NCBI GenBank assembly: GCA_023486985.1
Contig: JAMDEM010000188.1
Span: 1 to 7,060 of the forward strand
From: Bacillota bacterium
Lineage (GTDB): Bacteria; Vulcanimicrobiota; JAMDEM01
Direction of reading: 5' to 3'
Length of the DNA: 7,060 nt
Position 1 is the stretch's first letter. Each line of letters starts with the position of its first letter. Shown here one piece after another: positions 1 to 6,031 of the stretch. Below the pieces are notes generated by a model, which saw only the letters and a list, made by a program, of their open reading frames with translations, was not told where the DNA came from and searched no databases. Made by a program: the position numbers and the translations under genes.

Positions 1-182
1 GTCTTTACAAAATCCATGTAATCCATTGTTAAAACAGAAATCTGTCCCAGATAATACGTGGGCTTTACCATCGCCATTTCATTAGAGCCGGTGGAGGCAA
101 TTTTTTTGTAAAGACCTGCAGTTAAATCACTTGACGTGGTATGTTCCAAAACCTTTGCTCTGACTTCTTCCCAGAATGACAT
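1..182 (-). CDS. Unrecognised protein, N-terminal 60 residues (3' end beyond window)
   Basis: An open frame reads leftward from an ATG whose complement is at 180-182 and stays open to the window edge. It begins MSFWEEVRAKVLEHTTSSDL and continues through a stretch containing YKKIAS, KPTYYLGQ and MDYMDFVK. An AGGAGGT site (complement at 188-194) sits 5 nt before the ATG, which makes this start convincing. The visible part is mixed polar and hydrophobic, with no signal peptide or transmembrane segment and no motif I recognise, so no function is proposed. It lies 131 nt downstream of the guanylyltransferase-like gene on the same strand. It has its own promoter candidate, so it may be an independent unit or partly co-transcribed. 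Existence of the gene is well supported; its identity is unknown. Confidence 0.75.
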   Translation of the reverse strand, partial: MSFWEEVRAKVLEHTTSSDLTAGLYKKIASTGSNEMAMVKPTYYLGQISVLTMDYMDFVK

Positions 183-218
183 ATCGTACCTCCTATTTTG
201 TAATTGAAAACTCTGCAA

Positions 219-246
219 TTTTGCTGCGGAGTATCGTCCCGCAAAA
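219..246 (-). other. Small hairpin in the 5' leader of the left-edge gene
   Basis: On minus-strand RNA this region can fold as UUUUG plus CGG pairing with CCG plus CAAAA, with a 9-nt loop and a 3-nt bulge; a 5-bp UGCGG/CCGCA register is also possible. It lies between the predicted promoter (279-306) and the AGGAGGT site (188-194). No U-run follows it on the minus strand, so it is not a standard intrinsic terminator. It could be a leader structure or mRNA stabiliser. It is short and imperfect, so chance is possible. Confidence 0.3.
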
Positions 247-278
247 CAAGCTTGCTTTAAATTAAATTCCCATTCCCA

Positions 279-306
279 ATTATATCATATAAGGTAAGGT
301 AGTTAA
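279..306 (-). promoter_or_regulatory. Sigma-70-like extended -10 promoter for the left-edge gene
   Basis: Read on the minus strand, a perfect TATAAT (complement 279-284) is preceded by TGA (complement 285-287), which gives an extended -10 of the form TGnTATAAT. A TTAACT -35-like element (complement 301-306, four of six consensus bases) lies 16 bp upstream. The predicted start point is near 272, giving a leader of about 90 nt before the ATG at 182. The -35 begins 8 bp downstream of the stop codon of the preceding gene. I see no convincing terminator between the two genes, so read-through could add to expression. Confidence 0.55.
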
Positions 307-313
307 CCTTCCC

Positions 314-3184
314 TTACACGCCCGCAATTTTTATTAACTCCTGCCTTAATTGCTCCCCGTGAACATCTTTTTTCTGAAGATTTCTTATTTTACCGGCTAT
401 AGTTTTGTTTGCCAGTTCGCTGTCAACCCAGTTGGCAAAGTCTCCCCTGCCTACATGATACTCGATTGAAGAAAGGTCTATGTAGGAAACAATATCGGCA
501 AACTCTCTTAAAGATACCGCCCTTACTCCCATATGCCCGTGTTCATTCCAGAAATGAAAAGCCTTATCCTCGGAAAGGGTTAAACTGGCCTTTGAATTTT
601 TATGCGTCTTGACGGCAGTTGCTGCCTCCACTCTTTCCCGGGCAGCCTTTGTCTTCTCCTTCATTCTTGTTACAAGAAAGCTTTCAACGCCTTTCATGCC
701 GTCAATCTTCCGGGCATATTCATCTATCAGGGCATCAACTGATTCAGAGCTGGCGGATTCTGCATAAAGATGCATCATAGGCTCGGCCGGGTCTGGAATA
801 ACCAGAACCCAGGAACCGTCAAAATACACTTTTACGCCTTCGGTCATCTCCACCTTCTTATCCCGGTTTTCCTCGATAAGCTTCCTCATAATCTTGCCCT
901 TTTGCTGCCATGCGCATTCAACCTTTCTTTCCGCCGTGTAATAAGGCGGAATCTGGGCTGCAAGCTCGGAAAGAGGAGTTTTCTCCCTCGCCATCAATTC
1001 AATAATCTTTGCAAAGGCAAACATGCCGTCAAAAGCCGGCTGGAATTGAGGAAAAGCAAAGGCGCCGTCGCCTGTGCCAGCCATTCTTATCTTTCTCTCA
1101 CCCAGGGAAGCCGTGTGCATAAGAGATCTCCCGTCTGTTTTGGTTCTGATAATCTTTCCGCTGAACTTTGAAGCTATTTCTTCCATCACCCCCGGCTGGG
1201 TAACGGGAACAGCCATTATGCTGCCGCTGTATGCTTTGAAAATAAGAAGGGAAAGGAGAGCCAGAAGCTTTGAATTTGAAATAACGTTTCCTTTTTCATC
1301 TACCAGGATAAATTTCTCGGCGTCAACATCCATCAGTATTCCAAGATCGGCATCAAGTGTCATAACAATATTTGAAAGCTGATTAAGAGATTTTCCCTTG
1401 TCCTCCTGAATCTCTCTTGCTTTAAAGGCATCAAGGTAAGCATTGATGGCAACAGTTTCACAGCCCAATTTGCCCAGAAGCAGGGGCAGTACTATCGAGG
1501 AATTGCCGTAAGCGTAATCTATTACAACCTTAAAACCTGCTTTCTTTACAGTATCGGCAGAGATAAGATTGAAAAATCCTTCAATATATTCATCAACCGC
1601 CCGGGATGGAAAATCAATTGTTCCCACCTCGTCCATGGCAGTACGCCTGAAATCCTCGCGGAAGAATAAATTTTCTATTTTTCTTTCAGTGCCTTTGTCG
1701 ATATTTATCCCGCGGCCGTCATAAAACTCAATAAGGAAAGACCGGGGGTCATCAGGAGATATTCTTGTATGAATTCCGCCCTTCACGCCGGAATTTTTAA
1801 TAGTGTACCGGCTGATAGGCGCCGGCATGACTCTTAAATCAAAAACATTTACTCCCACTGAGGTAAGCCCGCAGATAATGGCGCGGTTAAGCATCCTTGA
1901 AGCCGGGTGGGAATCGCGGCTAGTGCAGACAATAGCTGATTTTTCCATGAAAGCACCGTAAGCCGCTCCAAGTTTCAGGGCAAACTCCGGGGTTATCTCT
2001 ATGTTGGCAAGTCCTGAAATTCCGGTCTCTCCGAAAAGCGAACCGGGCCACTTTATACCCCAAACAAGACTCATGCTTACTGTAGCGCCAGCCTCAACAT
2101 TTTTATCGGGCCATATCTTTACCTGTGGATGCACAACACTTCCCTGTCCCATGAAGCATTTATCGCCAAGCACAACGCCTTCCGATATTACAACATTTGA
2201 TTTTAACGTGCACTGGCGGCAGATGGTGCTTCCGGAAATTCTTGCTTTCTTGCCGATGTAAACGTTGTTCCAGATTATTCCGCGGTGGATAGTGCTTCCT
2301 TCTTCAATTATGGAGTTATCACCTATTGCGGTAAACTCGTCAATATATACATTTTCTTTTATACGGCAGTTTTTGCCGATAACCACAGGACCCTGGAGCT
2401 GAGCGGAAGGATGAATCTCAGTGCCTTCCCCCACCCATATTCCTTTTTCTGTCTGCTTGCCCGGTATTTCAGCCTTTACTTTGCCGGTAAGCATATCATA
2501 ATGAGACTGGCGGTACTGCTGGAGGTTTCCAATGTCGCACCAGTATCCGCCGGTCACAAATCCATAAAGGGGCTGGTCCTTTTCAAGAAGCTTTGGAAAG
2601 AGGTCTTTGCTGAAATCATAAACCTTGTTCTGCTCCATGTAGCTGAAAATTTCCGGTTCAAGAATATAAATGCCGGTGTTTATTGTGTCGCTGAAAACTT
2701 CACCCCAGCTTGGCTTTTCCAGAAATCTTTTAATCCTGCCGGCTTCGTCAGTGATTACAACACCGTATTCAAGGGGATTTTCCACCCGTGTAAGGGTTAT
2801 GGTTGCTACTGCTTCCTTTTCTTTGTGGAAATTTATAGCTTTGGTAAGGTCAAAGTCGGTGAGGGCATCGCCGCTTATTATAATAAATGTATCATCAAGA
2901 TATTGTTCAACTTTCTTGACACTTCCCGCTGTGCCCAGGGGTTCATCTTCAACGGAGTAAATTATCTGGATGCCCCAGTCGGAGCCGTCGCCGAAATAAC
3001 CTACAATTTCATCCGCAAGGTAGTGGAGGGTCACAATAATCTGGGTTATTCCGTGCTTCTTTAAAAGCTCGATGATATGCTCCATCACCGGCTTGTTTGC
3101 AATGGGAACAAGAGGTTTGGGCCTGTTGCAGGTAAGAGGTCTTAACCTTGTGCCCTCTCCTCCTGCCATAACCACAGCCTTCAT
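314..3184 (-). CDS. NDP-sugar (probably mannose-1-phosphate) guanylyltransferase with a mutase-like domain and an extra C-terminal domain
   Basis: 956 residues. The nucleotidyltransferase domain (about 1-235) carries the nucleotide-binding signature [11 protein letters not shown] (8-18), RPKP with K23, SGDALTDFD (104-112), EKPSW (156-160), NTGIY (169-173) and YWCDIGN (214-220), with D217 a likely metal ligand. It should join a sugar 1-phosphate and an NTP to make an NDP-sugar in the cytoplasm. Mannose/GTP is inferred from overall resemblance, not shown. Residues about 245-372 are hexapeptide-repeat left-handed beta-helix. Residues about 400-830 resemble phosphomannomutase/phosphoglucomutase, but all four catalytic loops deviate: [12 protein letters not shown] (469-480), DVDAEK (619-624), GTGDGA (703-708) and IPDPAEP (796-802). 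Mutase activity is therefore doubtful. After a charged linker (about 838-868), residues about 870-940 form an additional small domain with SSIEYH and RGDFANWV. The ATG is supported by GGAGG (complement 3194-3198) 9 nt upstream. Relatives I recall are about 820-840 residues, so the C-terminus is extended. The frame is intact throughout. Confidence 0.92.
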   Translation of the reverse strand: MKAVVMAGGEGTRLRPLTCNRPKPLVPIANKPVMEHIIELLKKHGITQIIVTLHYLADEIVGYFGDGSDWGIQIIYSVEDEPLGTAGSVKKVEQYLDDTFIIISGDALTDFDLTKAINFHKEKEAVATITLTRVENPLEYGVVITDEAGRIKRFLEKPSWGEVFSDTINTGIYILEPEIFSYMEQNKVYDFSKDLFPKLLEKDQPLYGFVTGGYWCDIGNLQQYRQSHYDMLTGKVKAEIPGKQTEKGIWVGEGTEIHPSAQLQGPVVIGKNCRIKENVYIDEFTAIGDNSIIEEGSTIHRGIIWNNVYIGKKARISGSTICRQCTLKSNVVISEGVVLGDKCFMGQGSVVHPQVKIWPDKNVEAGATVSMSLVWGIKWPGSLFGETGISGLANIEITPEFALKLGAAYGAFMEKSAIVCTSRDSHPASRMLNRAIICGLTSVGVNVFDLRVMPAPISRYTIKNSGVKGGIHTRISPDDPRSFLIEFYDGRGINIDKGTERKIENLFFREDFRRTAMDEVGTIDFPSRAVDEYIEGFFNLISADTVKKAGFKVVIDYAYGNSSIVLPLLLGKLGCETVAINAYLDAFKAREIQEDKGKSLNQLSNIVMTLDADLGILMDVDAEKFILVDEKGNVISNSKLLALLSLLIFKAYSGSIMAVPVTQPGVMEEIASKFSGKIIRTKTDGRSLMHTASLGERKIRMAGTGDGAFAFPQFQPAFDGMFAFAKIIELMAREKTPLSELAAQIPPYYTAERKVECAWQQKGKIMRKLIEENRDKKVEMTEGVKVYFDGSWVLVIPDPAEPMMHLYAESASSESVDALIDEYARKIDGMKGVESFLVTRMKEKTKAARERVEAATAVKTHKNSKASLTLSEDKAFHFWNEHGHMGVRAVSLREFADIVSYIDLSSIEYHVGRGDFANWVDSELANKTIAGKIRNLQKKDVHGEQLRQELIKIAGV

Positions 3185-3368
3185 GTTTTACAACCTCCAT
3201 GTAATCCTGTAGGGGCTTGATTTATCAAAACCGTTGCTGCTCCTGCATTTTATTGAATTTTTCAACGCCTGAAGGTAAATTCCTTTTAATATAATGTATT
3301 TAAATGAAACAATTTAATACCGGGTCGTTTATTCTTATATAACAGCCTGGAAGTCCATACACGTCGAA

Positions 3369-3397
3369 AGAATAAATTCAGGTCTGATTAATGTAAA
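3369..3397 (-). promoter_or_regulatory. Weak promoter candidate for the guanylyltransferase-like gene
   Basis: On the minus strand, TTTACA (complement 3392-3397, five of six consensus bases) is followed after 17 bp by TATTCT (complement 3369-3374, four of six). An alternative closer to the gene is an extended -10, TGTTATATA (complement 3336-3344), without a good -35. In such AT-rich DNA either may be accidental. Confidence 0.3.
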
Positions 3398-3446
3398 AAA
3401 ATTTAAGAATTTATTTAAAAACTTTTTACAACCTGGAAATATTTTT

Positions 3447-3476
3447 TTAACAAATGTCTGCTAGAATTAATATAAT
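3447..3476 (+). promoter_or_regulatory. Sigma-70-like promoter for the coiled-coil gene
   Basis: TTAACA (3447-3452, five of six bases of the -35 consensus) and a perfect TATAAT (3471-3476) are 18 bp apart. Transcription should begin near 3483, leaving a leader of about 70 nt before the ATG at 3552. It is the best promoter in this intergenic region and points at the only plus-strand gene nearby. Confidence 0.6.
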
Positions 3477-3551
3477 AAAAGCAAAATTCATTAAAAAGGT
3501 TTTTGCAAATTTAAATAGAAATTACCTGGAAATTCGGGAGATTTTAAAGCT

Positions 3552-3842
3552 ATGGAAGACAGAGAATTTGCCGTTATACTCGAAGGACTTCGGTCCGATT
3601 TCAGGGTCTTCAAAGAAGGTCTTGACCTTTTAAGGGAAAACATTGAGCTTCTGCGTGAAGATACCTCTAAAGAGTTTAACAAAGTCTGGAATGCTGTTAC
3701 AGAACTTCAGCATACTGTTGCCGAACTCACCGGTGAATTAAGAGAAGGCAATAAATTCCTCCAGGCTATTCTGGGAGAACATGAAGACAGGCTTTGCAAT
3801 CATGAAACAAGGCTGACTTCTGTTGAGCAGAAGTCAGCCTGA
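3552..3842 (+). CDS. Small coiled-coil protein, 96 residues, function unknown
   Basis: The product is highly charged and predicted to be almost entirely helical. Hydrophobic residues follow 3-4 heptad spacing: F6, L10, L13, F17, F20, L24, L27, I31, L34, then after a one-residue shift at REDTSKE (35-41), F42, V45, V49, L52, V56, L59, L63 and L70. The C-terminus has two adjacent similar heptads, HEDRLCN (77-83) and HETRLTS (84-90). This implies an oligomerising coiled coil. There is no signal peptide or membrane segment, so it is probably cytoplasmic. The start is supported by GGGAG (3536-3540), 11 nt upstream, somewhat long spacing. A good promoter lies at 3447-3476. It converges with the SPFH gene, and its last ten codons and stop lie in the hairpin at 3810-3840. 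I do not recognise a named family. The regular heptads and upstream signals make a real gene likely. Confidence 0.75.
   Translation: MEDREFAVILEGLRSDFRVFKEGLDLLRENIELLREDTSKEFNKVWNAVTELQHTVAELTGELREGNKFLQAILGEHEDRLCNHETRLTSVEQKSA
3810..3840 (-). terminator. Perfect 13-bp hairpin between convergent genes, probable terminator of the SPFH gene
   Basis: AGGCTGACTTCTG (3810-3822) and its exact reverse complement CAGAAGTCAGCCT (3828-3840) flank a 5-nt loop. On the minus strand the stem is followed by a short U-rich stretch, with the 3' arm running into UGUUUC, and it sits 54 nt past the SPFH stop codon. This fits an intrinsic terminator for that gene, although the U-tract is short. On the plus strand the sequence after it is GATAGAGATA, without a U-run, so termination of the coiled-coil gene would be weaker or would work differently. 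The whole stem overlaps the coding end of the coiled-coil gene. Confidence 0.65.
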
Positions 3843-3893
3843 TAGAGATAAATTATTTATCGGGCAGCTGCCTTTAAACTTCTTCACATTCAA

Positions 3894-5858
3894 TCAGCTC
3901 ATCGGCTTTTCTTCGGAACCTTTAACTTTAGTTTCAGACGGTTTAAGATACCGCATCAGGGCAGCGGCAACTCCGTCAGTTGCACCGCCTCCGCCTGTCA
4001 CAAGTATCTCTGGCATGAATTTAGCGCCCTTGTCGGCAAGAGAGCTGGCTACATTGACAATTGCCGTAGCCTCCTGGCCAAGAGCAGCGACCTGGGCTCT
4101 GAATGCTTCAGCTTTGGCAAGACCTACTGCGCGCACTTCAGCTCCCTTGGCGTTTCCGGTTTTCTCAAGATAGGTAGCCTCGCCCTCGGCTTCCAGCTTT
4201 CGCGCGTCAGCGTTATTCTTTTTGATAGCCACATTAACTTCCGCACTGGCAAGGTCTGCCTGTTTTTCGGCTGTTCCCTTCGCCTTTTCCATTTCTATTC
4301 TCTGGTCCTGTGCGGCTTTCTCTTTCTTATATGTTTCTATCTGCTGGTTAGCTATTTCTCTCTGGGTTAAAACTATCACCAGCTCATCAGGCAATATGAC
4401 ATCCTGAATATATACGCCTCTTGTTTCAACTTCATACTGTTCAAGCTGGGTTCTGATATGCTCGAAAGCGCTCTCCTGAACCTGCTGGCGGGTTTCTATA
4501 AAACTAACCGCCGCCATTGACTGCAGCTTGTCGCGAAAATGATTCCCCACCGCCGCCTGAAGTATTTCGTTAACAAGATTCTGCATCGTGCGGACCATAG
4601 AAATGACTCTGGAAGCTTTTGTATCAGGGACATGAATTTGGACCTGAAGGTCAATTTTAAACACAAAGCCTTCCCTGCTTTTTGCTACGATAGGCTCAAG
4701 TTTCGAATCAAGGTTGTGAGCCTCCGAAACCACGTGTGCCCAGTTAAGGTTTAAAATACAGGTTGGAACAATCTCCGCCTGGTAAATGCGCGGATTAAGG
4801 GCATATTTGCCGGTACGAAGAGATTCTCCCCACAAACCGCGGTGACCGGGGCGAACAAGTGAGCCAAATTTGAATTCCAATCCGGAGGTATCCTGAGCGG
4901 AAAGACCCACATAAGCCTTAATAACTGCAACCTCTCCCTGGCGCACAATAAGCATGGGAACCATTTCCACCTGGACAAGAAAAGGATTCAGATTATAGGC
5001 GCCATAACGCAGAACATCATGCTGAAGACCCATCTCGCCGCCGGAATCTACAAATTTCTGAAAATCCTGATAATTTTCATGTAGATGATTCTTGTCCCCA
5101 AGTAAAAGCTCAATCTTTGCCGCATCATCTGACTGTTTCTTTTCAAGTTCTTCAATATCTGAAAATCCTCCCAAACGGCTGGCGATATAGCCGGAAGAAA
5201 GAGGCTTTCCGTCAAATGTCGTAACAATTCCAACCATATCCATTGTTTCTCCGTCTTTGCCGACCGGACGCGGTTCAATCAGCACAACATCAAGCTGCTC
5301 CGAATCAAGTCCAAAAGCCTGTGGTGTCAAAAGACCCTCTCTTTCTGAAGCGCGCTGAAGATCGGGTTCTATCGGCACACCATAGATTTTGTGTTTCGTA
5401 AGCACAATAAAAGCTATGGGATGAATGGGGAGGGCAGACCCGGGACGAAGCACCGGTCTTTGCACGCCCTTCTGTCCCCCGCCTTTAATAAACTTTTCAA
5501 GATTGGTAAAATCGCCGAACTCTTCTTTATAAACAGCAGATTTGGCGCCCATTGGAAGGGGATGACCGATTTGAGCAATCGCCACTCCAATCTGTCCCGC
5601 CGGGACCTGAACCCAGGGATATTTGTCAACTTTATAAAGAATCCATAATTTAAAGCGAAAACCCGGCATCAATAAATCTGCCTGATAGCCTGCTTCGCCA
5701 TTAAATGCCACAATGTTGTCATTATCAAGTTTATTGCCAAAACGCTTGATAACCAGTCCCACCTCAGTCGGACCAATCCGCCTTATGGATGGAAGAATTA
5801 AAACCGCTAGAACTGCCAGCGAAATTAATACTGTTCCCATTTCTGCAGAGATTTCCAT
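3894..5858 (-). CDS. SPFH/band 7 (flotillin-like) membrane protein with four N-terminal repeats
   Basis: 654 residues. A hydrophobic segment at about 8-24 (VLISLAVLAVLIL core), followed by RR at 26-27, predicts a single N-terminal anchor with the bulk in the cytoplasm. Residues 28-365 contain four divergent copies of a module ending in G-x-x-G-x-Q/W-x3-L-x2-G, at 54-66, 128-140, 274-286 and 338-350. The SPFH domain proper spans about 365-510, with EGFVFKIDLQVQIHVPD (396-412) and GVYIQDVILPDEL (481-493). A helical stretch rich in Ala, Glu and Lys (about 500-600) follows, as in flotillins, then a glycine run (622-625) and a polar tail. SPFH proteins oligomerise at membranes and organise microdomains; that role is inferred here. 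Flotillins are usually about 430-510 residues, so the N-terminal half accounts for the extra length. The ATG is supported by GGGAGGT (complement 5866-5872), 7 nt upstream. No NfeD-type partner is visible next to it. Confidence 0.9.
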   Translation of the reverse strand: MEISAEMGTVLISLAVLAVLILPSIRRIGPTEVGLVIKRFGNKLDNDNIVAFNGEAGYQADLLMPGFRFKLWILYKVDKYPWVQVPAGQIGVAIAQIGHPLPMGAKSAVYKEEFGDFTNLEKFIKGGGQKGVQRPVLRPGSALPIHPIAFIVLTKHKIYGVPIEPDLQRASEREGLLTPQAFGLDSEQLDVVLIEPRPVGKDGETMDMVGIVTTFDGKPLSSGYIASRLGGFSDIEELEKKQSDDAAKIELLLGDKNHLHENYQDFQKFVDSGGEMGLQHDVLRYGAYNLNPFLVQVEMVPMLIVRQGEVAVIKAYVGLSAQDTSGLEFKFGSLVRPGHRGLWGESLRTGKYALNPRIYQAEIVPTCILNLNWAHVVSEAHNLDSKLEPIVAKSREGFVFKIDLQVQIHVPDTKASRVISMVRTMQNLVNEILQAAVGNHFRDKLQSMAAVSFIETRQQVQESAFEHIRTQLEQYEVETRGVYIQDVILPDELVIVLTQREIANQQIETYKKEKAAQDQRIEMEKAKGTAEKQADLASAEVNVAIKKNNADARKLEAEGEATYLEKTGNAKGAEVRAVGLAKAEAFRAQVAALGQEATAIVNVASSLADKGAKFMPEILVTGGGGATDGVAAALMRYLKPSETKVKGSEEKPMS

Positions 5859-5878
5859 TTAAATTACCTCCCCTTTTA

Positions 5879-5894
5879 ATATTAGCACTAATAT
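5879..5894. promoter_or_regulatory. Palindrome in the leader of the SPFH gene, possible operator
   Basis: ATATTAG (5879-5885) and CTAATAT (5888-5894) are exact reverse complements separated by CA. The site lies between the predicted transcription start (near 5906) and the ribosome site (5866-5872) of the SPFH gene, a position where a bound repressor could block elongation. Low GC content raises the chance of an accidental palindrome. Confidence 0.35.
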
Positions 5895-5912
5895 ATTTTG
5901 ATACTTACTGTA

Positions 5913-5941
5913 ATTATATAAATTTTCTATCTTAATCTGAA
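5913..5941 (-). promoter_or_regulatory. Sigma-70-like promoter for the SPFH gene
   Basis: On the minus strand a perfect TATAAT (complement 5913-5918) has a TTCAGA -35-like element (complement 5936-5941, four of six consensus bases) 17 bp upstream. The expected start is near 5906, giving a leader of about 48 nt. It is back-to-back with the lepA promoter, with the two -35 elements 25 bp apart. Confidence 0.5.
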
Positions 5942-5966
5942 TTTACCTGCGATTTGTATGGAAACC

Positions 5967-5995
5967 TTTTCATTTCGCTTGAAATAGAATATAAT
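5967..5995 (+). promoter_or_regulatory. Sigma-70-like promoter for lepA
   Basis: A perfect TATAAT (5990-5995) is preceded at 17 bp by TTTTCA (5967-5972, four of six consensus bases). The predicted start is near 6002, about 30 nt before the TTG start codon. A second candidate -10, TAGAAT at 5985-5990, lacks a matching -35. Confidence 0.5.
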
Positions 5996-6016
5996 AGTGA
6001 AGTTTCTATATTAGCC

Positions 6017-6022
6017 AAGGAG
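6017..6022 (+). promoter_or_regulatory. Ribosome binding site fixing the TTG start of lepA
   Basis: AAGGAG ends 9 nt before TTG at 6032-6034. No ATG or GTG in the frame gives the expected LepA N-terminus, whereas this TTG places the first residues ([20 protein letters not shown]) exactly where the family starts. Confidence 0.75.
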
Positions 6023-6031
6023 CTTTTTATT

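Larger units (their letters stand above)
3185..3551. other. AT-rich divergent intergenic region, 367 bp
   Basis: This region separates the minus-strand guanylyltransferase-like gene from the plus-strand coiled-coil gene. It is very AT-rich, with several A and T runs between 3390 and 3520. It holds one good plus-strand promoter (3447-3476) and only weak minus-strand candidates. If the 3369-3397 candidate is used, the guanylyltransferase mRNA would have a leader of roughly 180 nt. I found no credible small ORF with a ribosome site, no tRNA-like fold and no riboswitch I recognise. Confidence 0.6.

Noticed and set aside
291..310. Possible terminator after the guanylyltransferase-like gene (AAGGT, 5-nt loop, ACCTT)
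   Set aside because: The stem is only 5 bp and no U-run follows it on the minus strand. It also overlaps the -35 of the next gene.
2285..3064. Long plus-strand open frame of 259 codons opposite the nucleotidyltransferase domain
   Set aside because: It lies wholly antisense to strongly conserved coding sequence, has no ribosome site, and its translation is rich in Phe, Tyr, Cys and Val without any domain pattern. It is a shadow of the real gene.
3009..3200. Minus-strand open frame of 63 codons starting at an ATG 16 nt before the guanylyltransferase start
   Set aside because: It is in a different frame from the conserved [11 protein letters not shown] protein, and its ATG overlaps that gene's ribosome site. 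The homologous frame clearly wins.
3431..3533. Direct repeat ACCTGGAAAT at 3431-3440 and 3524-3533 flanking the coiled-coil gene promoter
   Set aside because: Ten identical bases in AT-rich DNA with 93-bp spacing is weak. A similar CCTGGAAGT also occurs nearby, and nothing suggests attachment sites or a mobile element between the copies.
3823..4173. Plus-strand open frame of 116 codons opposite the SPFH C-terminus
   Set aside because: It starts inside the hairpin and runs antisense to the Ala/Glu-rich helix. Its Ala-rich composition is a by-product of that region, and no ribosome site precedes it.
5881..5890. CIRCE (HrcA) operator upstream of the SPFH gene
   Set aside because: Only one half-site-like sequence is present (TTAGCACT). 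The inverted second half nine bases away is missing, and the observed palindrome has a different geometry.
5859..6031. lepA as a broken gene because no ATG-started frame covers it
   Set aside because: The frame is continuous from TTG at 6032 to the window end with all GTPase motifs. It simply uses TTG and is cut by the window edge.
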